NCBI GenBank assembly: GCA_046327755.1
Contig: JAXLXW010000001.1
Coordinates: 922,979 to 986,978, forward strand
Direction of reading: 5' to 3'
Length of the DNA: 64,000 nucleotides
Source of the DNA: SCN-70-22 sp046327755
GTDB taxonomy: Bacteria > Gemmatimonadota > Gemmatimonadetes > Gemmatimonadales > Gemmatimonadaceae
In this document: piece by piece, positions 24,578 to 31,632 of the stretch
Layout: the number at the start of each line of letters is the position of its first letter
Numbering within the stretch: the stretch's first letter is position 1
The notes under the pieces: model-generated
The model's database searches: none
What the model was told of the DNA's origin: nothing
The model's input: the letters and a program-made list of their open reading frames with translations, nothing else
Position numbers and translations under genes: made by a program

Positions 24578-25108
24578 ATGCTCGCACGCTTCTTCCTTCT
24601 CGTCCTGCTTGCGATGCCAATGCTCGCGGTCGGTGCGCAGGCGACGTCACGGTCGCCGCTGGTAGTGGGCCTCGGCATCGCAGGCCAACGCGACGGCGAT
24701 CGTGATCTCGGTAGTGCCGGTCTCGCCGCGGAACTTGGTCTCTCATGGCGCCTCCGGCCTGGCCTCCGGGCCCGCCTCAGCGCGCATGTCTTCACGCTCC
24801 CCGAAGGCCAAGGCTGCTCTTGCGACCCTGGCGATCCGCCGTTGAGCGTGCAGAGCACCTTCGGCGCCGTCTTCGCCCTGCAGTCGCTCCCCGAAGCGCG
24901 ACCGCTCTACTGGCTGGCCGGGGTGAGCCTGCGCCGCGGCGGATTCCGCACTTGGAACGAGCAGTCGACCGCTGGCGTCCTGGCCGGTCTTGGCTGGTCG
25001 CTCGGGGCGTCTCGCCGGCTGGCGGTGGAGGCGCGCTATGAACACTTCACTTCGCCGCTCGGGGCCACGCGCGCCCTGCTTCCTATCACCGTCGTTTGGC
25101 GCCCATGA
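24578..25108 (+). CDS. secreted beta-barrel-like protein
   Basis: 176 residues. Signal MLARFFLLVLLAMPMLAVGAQ. Strands: PLVVGLGIAGQRDGDRD, GLAAELGLSWRLRPGLRARL, STFGAVFALQSLPEARPLYW, LAGVSLRRGGFRTWNEQ, GVLAGLGWSLGASRRLAVEA, RYEHFTSP, ALLPITVVWRP. Repeated two-residue alternation and an aromatic near the end fit an outer-membrane barrel. The cassette closes perfectly (GTTAAGC/GCTTAAC). Confidence 0.7.
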   Translation: MLARFFLLVLLAMPMLAVGAQATSRSPLVVGLGIAGQRDGDRDLGSAGLAAELGLSWRLRPGLRARLSAHVFTLPEGQGCSCDPGDPPLSVQSTFGAVFALQSLPEARPLYWLAGVSLRRGGFRTWNEQSTAGVLAGLGWSLGASRRLAVEARYEHFTSPLGATRALLPITVVWRP

Positions 25109-25118
25109 GGTGCCCGCT

Positions 25119-25212
25119 GCTTAACACGCTCTGCAGCAGACAGCGGATCTATGGGGTGCTCGCTGCGCTCGCTCTATTGCCTTCCGCTGCAGCTGAGCGC
25201 TAAACGTTACAG
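25119..25212 (+). repeat. attC 37
   Basis: R'' GCTTAAC, R' GTTACAG, 94 bp. Confidence 0.92.
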
Positions 25213-25226
25213 AGCTACCCCCAGCA

Positions 25227-25715
25227 ATGCTTGTCGAGAGACACGTATTTCACGCCGATCTCGGTGAGACTGGAGGCGAGGGCCTGCTTCGCTGGTGTCG
25301 TGAGCGCGGTGCCGATTCGTTCTCCTTCACGGTGATCGGGTCGCCGCCCGAACTCGAGCAACATGCGGCGCAGATCGAATCGCCACTTCAGCCCTATCTG
25401 CTCCCCGTCACTACCGTTCGCGCGGTGCCCGGCGGGCAGCCAGGTAGCTACTGGACGAAGCCAGCCGTTCTCTGGACCTTGAATGAGACCACGGAACGCA
25501 TTCTGCTTGGCTGCTTTCCCATGGGGTTGCTCACATACGTCCCCACAGAGCAGGCGTGGTGCGAGGACCCTTGCCTCTACCGCAGGGACGAACTCATGCT
25601 CGGCGTGATCTCTCACGAGCATGAGGGTATCCTACGGATCGAGGCGAGCGAGCAACTGGCGCTCGATCAGGCGGATCTTGCCTATCGCCTCGGCGGAGAA
25701 TGGGTCGGCTACTGA
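25227..25715 (+). CDS. cytoplasmic hypothetical protein
   Basis: 162 residues: MLVERHVFHADLGETGGEGL, DSFSFTVIGSPPELEQHAAQ, KPAVLWTLNETTERILLGCF, ELMLGVISHEHEGILRIEAS. No signal peptide; acidic. The Leu-Gly-Val-Ile-Ser-His-Glu-His-Glu stretch could bind metal, but it is a single motif and no family is claimed. Confidence 0.6.
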   Translation: MLVERHVFHADLGETGGEGLLRWCRERGADSFSFTVIGSPPELEQHAAQIESPLQPYLLPVTTVRAVPGGQPGSYWTKPAVLWTLNETTERILLGCFPMGLLTYVPTEQAWCEDPCLYRRDELMLGVISHEHEGILRIEASEQLALDQADLAYRLGGEWVGY

Positions 25716-25724
25716 CTCCCAGCT

Positions 25725-25816
25725 CTCTAACTGCGCTTGGAGCAGACGAGCGCATTGTGGAATGCGGCTTCGCCGCAATGGTTGTAACGCGCTCGCAGCT
25801 CAATCCACAGTTAGGC
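25725..25816 (+). repeat. attC 38
   Basis: R'' CTCTAAC, R' GTTAGGC, 92 bp. The loop GCGGCTTCGCCGC forms a hairpin. Confidence 0.92.
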
Positions 25817-25844
25817 GGATCACCGTGTGATCGGAGAACGACTC

Positions 25845-26327
25845 ATGCGCATACTTCTACGGCGTACCCGCATGGCAGCGGGTGTGAGCCTAGCCGTCAT
25901 CTTGGTCCTCTGGTGGGGACGCTCGCAGATCGGCACGCGACATGCGACCGACGGGCGATCCCGCACGATGGCGACGTTGCTCGGGACCGCGCAGTGGGTC
26001 GGGCCGATGGCGGCGCTTGGGGGAGGCACGCTGAGCGTCCGCGTGGTGGACCTGGAGTCCGGCGATCCCACCCGCATACTGCTCGCGAGCACTGAAGTCA
26101 CGGTGCCACGCGGCGCGGCGACGGCCGCATGGCAACTGCAGATCGCGACAGAGGACGTGCCGCGCCTCGATCACGCGGTGCTGGTCGCGGCGGCGTCGGA
26201 GCACGGCCGCGTGCGCTATCTGGTAAGCGGCGCCCCGAGACGCTTCCAGTATGCACAACAGCGGGACGGAGGTCGATCGCCGCTCGACCCGATGGCCGTG
26301 GTTCTCGCGCCAACGACTACGCCGTAG
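25845..26327 (+). CDS. exported YbaY-like protein
   Basis: 160 residues from ATG 25845, with GGAG eight bases upstream; GTG 25827 is an alternative. An N-terminal signal anchor (LRRTRMAAGVSLAVILVLWW) is followed by a beta domain: GGGTLSVRVVDLESGDPTRI, LLASTEVTVPRGAATAAWQL, and HAVLVAAASEHGRVRYLVSG. This order resembles YbaY/YscW-type small lipoprotein domains, here without a lipobox. Function of that family is unclear. Confidence 0.55.
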   Translation: MRILLRRTRMAAGVSLAVILVLWWGRSQIGTRHATDGRSRTMATLLGTAQWVGPMAALGGGTLSVRVVDLESGDPTRILLASTEVTVPRGAATAAWQLQIATEDVPRLDHAVLVAAASEHGRVRYLVSGAPRRFQYAQQRDGGRSPLDPMAVVLAPTTTP

Positions 26328-26582
26328 GACCTCCGACATCCACTCCATGTCCAAGTCGCCAAGCGGTCCTTGCGACGCAGCAGAGATCGCGCCGTCTTGC
26401 GTAACGCCTAACCGCCCACTGCATCGGAAGTGGCACCCATGGATTTGCCCCCCCTGTTCTCGGTGTGCCGACCGGAGCACTGGTGACCGCAATCGAATTG
26501 TAATGTTTTGTCTCAACAGGACTTCTTGCGCAGGGCGCATGTCGAACGCATCCTCGAAGCGCTTTCGCTCCCAAGGTGATTC
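26328..26582 (+). other. intergenic stretch with a half attC core
   Basis: No gene seen. GCCTAAC at 26406-26412 is an R''-like core, complement of the preceding cassette's GTTAGGC, but no 3' half follows. The stretch around 26480-26520 is AT-richer than its surroundings. It looks like a cassette junction whose site was lost, so the genes at 25845 and 26583 now share one unit. Confidence 0.5.
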
Positions 26583-26987
26583 ATGCGCATGATGCGGTTT
26601 GGTGGCATCGCGGCGACTTTGCTGGTCTCCACGACAGGAGTGATCGTCTACGCCCAGCGCGCGGAGGCGCCGCTACGCTGGCTTCCGCCCGCGGATTCCC
26701 TTCCGTCGGACATGGTAACCCTTGTCGTCCGTGAGGAAGGTACCCTGCACCCGGTTGCCCATCCGCTTGTGTGCGTCGATCCGGGCGGCGGCTGGATGGT
26801 AGGAATGCCGGACGGTCGTCTCCGTTTCGGTGGCAACATCACGACCGACACGGTGCACCTGCGCATCCTTGGACCGCTGCATCAAGCGAGGGCGGTGTCG
26901 CTAGTGTGGGCGCAGGCCAAGGGGCGCGCCGTTCAACTCACTCTCGTGAGACGTGCGGACGGTCCCGTGGATCCGGACTGCGGCTAG
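26583..26987 (+). CDS. secreted hypothetical protein
   Basis: 134 residues. Signal MRMMRFGGIAATLLVSTTGV then IVYAQRA. The mature part is a small beta domain: DMVTLVVREEGTLHPVAHPL, VCVDPGGGWMVGMPDGRLRF, TVHLRILGPLHQARAVSLVW, VQLTLVRRADGPVDPDCG. Two Cys could pair. Looks like a carboxypeptidase-regulatory-like or SpaA-type beta sandwich, not assigned. Confidence 0.65.
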   Translation: MRMMRFGGIAATLLVSTTGVIVYAQRAEAPLRWLPPADSLPSDMVTLVVREEGTLHPVAHPLVCVDPGGGWMVGMPDGRLRFGGNITTDTVHLRILGPLHQARAVSLVWAQAKGRAVQLTLVRRADGPVDPDCG

Positions 26988-26995
26988 CGGACACC

Positions 26996-27088
26996 GCCTA
27001 ACTGAAGTTGGAGCAGTCGGCCGGGATGTGGTGCGCTCGCTTCGCTCGCTCGATTGCATCCGGCCGCAGCTCAACAAGAACGTTCAGC
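26996..27088 (+). repeat. attC 39
   Basis: R'' GCCTAAC, R' GTTCAGC, 93 bp. The R' is off consensus (C instead of A/G at position 4). Confidence 0.85.
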
Positions 27089-27098
27089 AGTGCATCCA

Positions 27099-28307
27099 AT
27101 GAGACGCAGCACGCTCATCGCCCGATTCGCTCTTGTCGCGACGCTCCAGGCCTTTGGCGTCACCGCCGCCGCGCAGCAGGTTCGCGTGCAGGACGGAGTA
27201 CGCGTCGTCTCGTACGGTCAAGCGAGCAGGATTCCCGACTGGCGCGTCAGCCAGCGTCCGCGTGTATCCCTGGGGGGAGCCGACGGTGAAGGCCCGACCG
27301 AATTTGCAGCCATCGTCGGGGTCGTACGACTCTCGACGGGCGAGTTCGTCGTCGCCGACGCTTCGACGAGCGAGTTGCGCCTGTTCTCCGCAGGCGGTGC
27401 ACATGTGCGGACCTTCGGCAGGCGCGGTGGTGGGCCTGGCGAGTTCGACGGGCTCACGGCGCTGCTCCGGAGCGGCGACACTCTCGTCGCCATCGACCGT
27501 GGACAGCAGCGCATACAACTCTTTGACGCCGCGGGCAAACTGCTGCGGACAAACGGGTCGCCCGTCTTCCCCGGTGCCAGCATGCCCTTCTGGGCGGGCA
27601 TCACCCGTGACGGCAGCGGCGCGATGCTGGCCCTCGAGCCCCTCCGGGACACGACCTCCTCCCGGGTCATTGCCACCGGCGCCCTCGGAGTGCAAGACCC
27701 GCGCAGCTCGACCGTGCGACGGATCGCAAGCTTCAATGCGTACGAGGCGGCCAAGACAGGCGGTCGGCACATGCCTGTGTATCTCGGCGCCGTCTTCCGC
27801 CAATCAGTCCTTGCGGATCGCATCTGTCTCGGGTGGGCAGCCGCGTGGGAAATCACCTGCTACTCGCCCACGGGGAGCGCGATCTCTCGGACGATCCGGG
27901 CGACGACACCCGCTCCTGTCTCGGAAGCGGATCGTGCAGCGTTCCGCGAAGGTTTCTATCGTGCGAATCGCACGATGCCGCGCGAGAAGCTGGAGGCGGT
28001 CGCCCGCGCGTTCCCATTCGCGGAACGCCGCTCAGCCTTCGGGCGCTTCGTTGCGGGGGCGAATGGCGAGCTGTGGGTGGGCCCATTCGTCATTAGCGAA
28101 GACGTGGTCCTCGGGCGGCGAGGGGCTCCGTCACCGAATGAAGCGACGCGCTGGTCAGTTATCGGCCGTGACGGCCGGATCGCCGGCGAGGTGACGCTGC
28201 CGGCACGCTTCGCGCTTCTGGACGCGGGACAGGACTATGTCGCCGGCGTGCTGCGGGACCAGGATGACGTCGAGGCCGCGGTTGTGTACTCCCTGACGCG
28301 GCGATGA
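27099..28307 (+). CDS. 6-bladed beta-propeller, secreted
   Basis: 402 residues from ATG 27099. Signal MRRSTLIARFALVATLQAFG then VTAAAQQ. Blades: EFAAIVGVVRLSTGEFVVAD, SELRLFSAGGAHVRTFGRRG, GGPGEFDGLTALLRSGDTLV, AIDRGQQRIQLFDAAGKLLR, and the closing FALLDAGQDYVAGVLRDQDD with VEAAVVYSLTRR. Shares the whole architecture with 29829 and 39955 and, less closely, 2690. The four paralogues all lie in complete or decayed cassettes. Periplasmic or extracellular; ligand unknown. Confidence 0.8.
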   Translation: MRRSTLIARFALVATLQAFGVTAAAQQVRVQDGVRVVSYGQASRIPDWRVSQRPRVSLGGADGEGPTEFAAIVGVVRLSTGEFVVADASTSELRLFSAGGAHVRTFGRRGGGPGEFDGLTALLRSGDTLVAIDRGQQRIQLFDAAGKLLRTNGSPVFPGASMPFWAGITRDGSGAMLALEPLRDTTSSRVIATGALGVQDPRSSTVRRIASFNAYEAAKTGGRHMPVYLGAVFRQSVLADRICLGWAAAWEITCYSPTGSAISRTIRATTPAPVSEADRAAFREGFYRANRTMPREKLEAVARAFPFAERRSAFGRFVAGANGELWVGPFVISEDVVLGRRGAPSPNEATRWSVIGRDGRIAGEVTLPARFALLDAGQDYVAGVLRDQDDVEAAVVYSLTRR

Positions 28308-28364
28308 TTCGCGCAGTCGTCTCAACCGCGCATGAGGTGTTGACGAGGAGGCAGCGCGTACACT

Positions 28365-28455
28365 GCCGAACTGCGCCCGGAGCAGACGAGCGCATTTTGG
28401 TTGCGGCTTCGCCGCTGTGGTTGTAACGCGCTCGCGGCTCAACCTTCAGTTATGC
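28365..28455 (+). repeat. attC 40
   Basis: R'' GCCGAAC (off consensus, TAAC replaced by GAAC), R' GTTATGC, 91 bp. The rest of the site is normal. Confidence 0.85.
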
Positions 28456-28749
28456 CGCTCTCGTCTTGTTGCGCACGCTCACGCGGACCTCGGCGCCCGT
28501 CTTGCCGAGCAACTTGATCAGCGTATCCACGCTGAAGCGATCGATCTTCCCGCGCAGCAAGTCACTCACACGTGGTTGCGACACGCCGAGCAAGCGCGCC
28601 GCCTGTGCCTGGGTCGCCCCGAGGGCCGTCAGTCGCTTCCGCAGCTGAATCATCAGGGTGGACCGGAGCTGCAGATTCGCGGCCTCCTCTGCCTCGAAGC
28701 CGAGATCCGCAAACACGTTGCCGCTGCTGCGATGCACTTTCGTCGCCAT
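28450..28749 (-). CDS. HigA-like XRE-family antitoxin
   Basis: 99 residues: NVFADLGFEAEEAANLQLRS, then a helix-turn-helix (LGATQAQAARLLGVSQPRVS, DLLRGKIDRFSVDTLIKLLG) and a short tail RVSVRNKTRAA. It matches the small XRE antitoxins that bind HigB-type toxins and repress their operon. Encoded 11 bp after the toxin stop, toxin first, as in higBA. Opposite to all other cassette genes, as is common for toxin-antitoxin cassettes with their own promoter. Intact although the toxin is broken. Confidence 0.85.
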   Translation of the reverse strand: MATKVHRSSGNVFADLGFEAEEAANLQLRSTLMIQLRKRLTALGATQAQAARLLGVSQPRVSDLLRGKIDRFSVDTLIKLLGKTGAEVRVSVRNKTRAA

Positions 28750-28760
28750 GCTCCGTCTCC

Positions 28761-29096
28761 TCAGCGCGCGTCCCGCTGCTTGATGAGTTCCCGATATCGC
28801 TTCGCACCTAGCTCCACGTCCAACCGCGCTGTCTGCTGCGACTTCTTCTGAAACGCGTGCAGCACCTAGATCGCCTCGGCAAAGCGCGCGACGTAGAACA
28901 CCCGAAAGGCACCACCCGCGCGAATGCGCAGTTCGTAGACCCCCGCGCCGACCGTCGGCATCGGCTTCACGTCCGTGGCCTCGAGTCCCTGCTGGAGCAG
29001 ATCCAGCTCATGGCCCGCCCGGCGGCGGGCACTCGCAGGAAACGCTCGCACTGCCTCGCGTGCCGTGCCCACCCAGTGCAGGGGTTTCGGAGACAT
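28761..29096 (-). pseudogene. HigB/RelE-like toxin with an in-frame amber codon
   Basis: From ATG at 29096: MSPKPLHWVGTAREAVRAFP, LDLLQQGLEATDVKPMPTVG, GVYELRIRAGGAFRVFYVAR, FAEAI then TAG. Beyond the stop the same frame reads VLHAFQKKSQQTARLDVELG, AKRYRELIKQRDAR and ends at TGA 28761-28763. The family motif here is (I/V)YVLHAFQKK, so a Tyr codon TAC has become TAG. Phage-derived Gp49-like toxins of this type are mRNA interferases. The truncated 76-residue product lacks the C-terminal helix with the conserved FQKK, so it is probably inactive. Confidence 0.8.
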
Positions 29097-29122
29097 GCGA
29101 TAGTATATATCTATTTATATGC
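29094..29122 (-). promoter_or_regulatory. AT-rich promoter/operator of the higBA-like pair
   Basis: The only strongly AT-rich patch nearby. Read on the minus strand it contains ATAG-ATATATA-CTAT, an inverted repeat, with a TATACT -10-like box ending a few bases before the toxin ATG, which would make the transcript nearly leaderless. A -35 box is not obvious. Confidence 0.5.
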
Positions 29123-29152
29123 CCTCGCCAGCACCGCGTTCGTGCACTCGCG

Positions 29153-29241
29153 GCATAACACGCGCTGAAGCAGACAGCCGATGGTGTGCTCGCTTCGCTC
29201 GCTCTATTGCCCTCGGCTGCAGCTCAGCGACAACGTCTTTC
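29153..29241 (+). repeat. attC 41, R' core lost
   Basis: R'' GCATAAC, arms normal (GAAGCAGAC, CTGCAGCTCAGC), but the R' position reads GTCTTTC instead of GTTRRRY. 89 bp. Probably not recombinable. Confidence 0.8.
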
Positions 29242-29274
29242 CGACACCCACGCATCACCCCGCACCCTGCCCTG

Positions 29275-29766
29275 ATGCGCCGGCGCTTTCGCGTGTTGCT
29301 CCTCGGCTTCGTGTTCAGTGCAACCGGATGCCTCGCTCGCAGCGGCGGCACCCCGCACCCACAGAACGCCGATCGCGACCAAGCGGCGCTCGTGCAGGCG
29401 GCCGAGCACTTCCTCCGCGTCTTCGACAACCTCGAATGGGATGCGTTCGACGCGGCGTGGAGCACGTCCCGGTCGGTCTTCTTCCCGTTCCGCGACACGC
29501 CCGAACGCGTCGAGGGCGCGGACGTTGCCGTGCGCTTTCGCCGCTTCTTCGACGAGGTCAAGGCGACACGCCCTGGACCGCCGTATCTGCGCTTGCAGCC
29601 ACAAGCGTTGCGCGCCGAGGTACGGGGCGATGCGGGGCTGGTCACTTTCACGCTCGGGCGACGACCTGGCGACGTGGGACGGCGGTCGCTCCTCTTCGTC
29701 TGGGAGTCCGGACAGTGGAAGCTGGCGCATATGCATGCGTCCACGGCGCTTGCAGAAGAGCCGTAG
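29275..29766 (+). CDS. SnoaL/NTF2-like lipoprotein
   Basis: 163 residues from ATG 29275; an upstream in-frame ATG at 29119 lies before the attC. Signal MRRRFRVLLLGFVFSATGC with lipobox Cys at 19. NTF2-like layout: VQAAEHFLRVFDNLEWDAFD, AAWSTSRSVFFPFRDTPERV, VRFRRFFDEVKATRPGPPYL, GDAGLVTFTLGRRPGDVGRR, WESGQWKLAHMHASTA. Same fold as 4076 but not a copy of it. DUF4440-like proteins of this kind are common and poorly characterised. Confidence 0.75.
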   Translation: MRRRFRVLLLGFVFSATGCLARSGGTPHPQNADRDQAALVQAAEHFLRVFDNLEWDAFDAAWSTSRSVFFPFRDTPERVEGADVAVRFRRFFDEVKATRPGPPYLRLQPQALRAEVRGDAGLVTFTLGRRPGDVGRRSLLFVWESGQWKLAHMHASTALAEEP

Positions 29767-29807
29767 CGGCCGTGCGACCGTGCGGTTCGTCGGCGCGCGC
29801 GTTAGGC
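29767..29807 (+). other. decayed attC, only R' GTTAGGC left
   Basis: Between two genes only GCGTTAGGC (core 29801-29807) remains of a site. There is no R'' and only about 34 bp of spacer. It pairs with GCCTAAC at 31045-31051, so the propeller gene between them was a cassette. Confidence 0.6.
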
Positions 29808-29828
29808 ATCCCTCGCTTGTAGATCCCC

Positions 29829-31031
29829 ATGTCTCCGCGTCTCCCCCTCGCGCTGACCTTCTGTGCACTTGTCGCGTGGCCGATAGCTGGTCGCGCACAA
29901 GTCATCCGCGATAGCGCGGGCGTACGCCTGGCAACCTACGGCCGGAGCGCCGCACCTCGCGCGACGTGGAGCCTGACTGCCCGTCCGCTCCTGGAGCTCG
30001 GGGGTGCTGATGACGGTGCGACCGAGTTTGCGATGGTGCGTGGCGTCGCACGGTTTGACGATGGCCGAGTCGCCGTCGCCAACGGCGGCAGCAACGAGAT
30101 CCGTCTCTTTTCGCCCGACGGGCGGATGATCCGCGCCTTCGGGCGAGTGGGGAGCGGTCCCGGAGAGTTCCGGCGCATCACCCGACTCCTGCGGCGTGGC
30201 GACACGTTGGTGGGCGTCGACGGCGACTCGCGCGCCCACTTCTTTCATGCAACCGGCCGAATGGTCCGGAGCCTGCGCCCGGCGCGCCGCGCGGGAAGCC
30301 GGAACCCCCAGCGCCTGGGGTTGGGCCCCGGCCCGGCGACGTACGTGCTCGTCATCGACGGTTCGCCGCAAGCGGAAGGTGAGCGGCAGGTCATCCAGCA
30401 GACACTCACGCTTGCCGATGCGGCTGGCGACTCGCTGCTCCCGGTCCTGACCGTGCCCGCCTACCGCACGAGTCCCATCAACGGCGTGCCGGCGCGGCAG
30501 CTGCTCGACGCGGAGGGGGTGGTCGCCGCGTCCGGGGCGAGGGTTTGCGCCGGCTATTCCGACCGGTTCGTCATCAGCTGCTACGTGCCGACGGGGCGTC
30601 TACGCCTTCGGATCAGCCGCGACGTGCGGTCACGGGACGTGCGGGAGGCAGATCGCGCCATGGTGCGCCAAGCGTACCTCGACGCCAACCGCGACGCGCC
30701 GCCGACTGTGCGGCAGCAGATGGAGGTGGCGGTGCGGGAGTTCCCGTTCGCCACCACTGCTCCAGCCTTTGGCCGTCTGGCGTTCGGAGCGGACGACGAG
30801 TTGTGGGTCAGTCCGTTCGATCCCGGCTTCGGATTGCCGGGCCCCACAGCGCCGCTGGCTCCAGCGACGCCGCACACCTGGAGCGTGTTCGCACCGGACG
30901 GGACGTGGCGAGCCGACGTCACGCTGCCACCACGGTTCGTACCATTCGACTTCGGCCGGAATTACGTGGCGGGTGTTGCGTTCGACGCCGATGATGTCGA
31001 ACGTGTCGTTGTCTGGGGCCTCACACGTTAG
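29829..31031 (+). CDS. 6-bladed beta-propeller, secreted
   Basis: 400 residues. Signal MSPRLPLALTFCALVAWPIA then GRAQ. Blades are recognisable: EFAMVRGVARFDDGRVAVAN, NEIRLFSPDGRMIRAFGRVG, SGPGEFRRITRLLRRGDTLV, GVDGDSRAHFFHATGRMVRS, and the closing FVPFDFGRNYVAGVAFDADD with VERVVVWGLTR. Second gene of this family within 3 kb. Start 22 bp after the R' core remnant. Confidence 0.8.
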   Translation: MSPRLPLALTFCALVAWPIAGRAQVIRDSAGVRLATYGRSAAPRATWSLTARPLLELGGADDGATEFAMVRGVARFDDGRVAVANGGSNEIRLFSPDGRMIRAFGRVGSGPGEFRRITRLLRRGDTLVGVDGDSRAHFFHATGRMVRSLRPARRAGSRNPQRLGLGPGPATYVLVIDGSPQAEGERQVIQQTLTLADAAGDSLLPVLTVPAYRTSPINGVPARQLLDAEGVVAASGARVCAGYSDRFVISCYVPTGRLRLRISRDVRSRDVREADRAMVRQAYLDANRDAPPTVRQQMEVAVREFPFATTAPAFGRLAFGADDELWVSPFDPGFGLPGPTAPLAPATPHTWSVFAPDGTWRADVTLPPRFVPFDFGRNYVAGVAFDADDVERVVVWGLTR

Positions 31032-31044
31032 GCACCGTCTTGCG

Positions 31045-31156
31045 GCCTAACATTGCATGCAGCTGTCGAGCGGGGCGAGGATTGGTTCCGGGCTGCGCCG
31101 GCGGAACGGCTCCGGGCGGTCGTCGAGGGCTTCCGGACCCACTGACGACACACCGC
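31045..31156 (+). other. decayed attC, 5' half
   Basis: GCCTAAC at 31045-31051 followed by ATTGCATGCAGCTGTCGAG, an attC-like 5' arm. The 3' arm and R' are gone. Confidence 0.6.
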
Positions 31157-31386
31157 ATGGCCAGCTTTCCGAGCAAGGGTGCGGTCATCCCAGACGACAT
31201 GAGTCTCGTCCGCTGGTCGTTGGCCGGTCGTCAGTAGCGACGGGCACGCGCTACGGATCGCGCGCTCACGCGTATCGTGACGCCTTGGCCGGGCAGCCCT
31301 ACGCGGTGCCGCGTGGGGTCGTGGATCTTCGTCACGACAGCCAGCGATTCCTCTGGCACCCGCTCTCGTTCGGGTTCCGCTTCTAG
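31157..31386 (+). pseudogene. small hypothetical gene, broken
   Basis: ATG 31157 reads MASFPSKGAVIPDDMSLVRW, SLAGRQ and stops at 31237. In another frame the sequence continues TGTRYGSRAHAYRDALAGQP, VDLRHDSQRFLWHPLSFGFR and stops at 31386. An indel near 31225 would join them into about 75 residues. Distal relic of a cassette gene; no family recognised. Confidence 0.4.
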
Positions 31387-31487
31387 AGGCGGGCGACCAG
31401 CACTTCGCGATGGATGGCGGCCCGTTCGCAGGCGCTCACGGACCGCACGGTGTTGAAAGGCCTGGCAGGCGAACGCGATCGTTAGGC
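31387..31487 (+). other. decayed attC, 3' end GTTAGGC
   Basis: ATCGTTAGGC (core 31481-31487) with no R'' upstream. Last trace of the continuous array; about 150 bp further the serine hydrolase begins. Confidence 0.5.
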
Positions 31488-31632
31488 CGACATGGCGACC
31501 GCGTACCGATCGGTGGACGGCCCGGGTCGCGCCCGGGCCATGGAGCCTGCAGATTGCGGCAACTTCATCGCGCATCGGCCGCGATTCACCCGCCTTCAGG
31601 CGAATACCCACGTTCAACCGTTCGTGCTCCCG

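Noticed and set aside
885..29241. CRISPR-like regular repeats
   Set aside because: The repeats are about 90-100 bp, imperfect, spaced by genes, and have integron core sites; no cas genes.
31492..31632. longer start of the serine hydrolase
   Set aside because: The extra 47 residues are not conserved-looking and would hide the signal peptide that starts at 31633.
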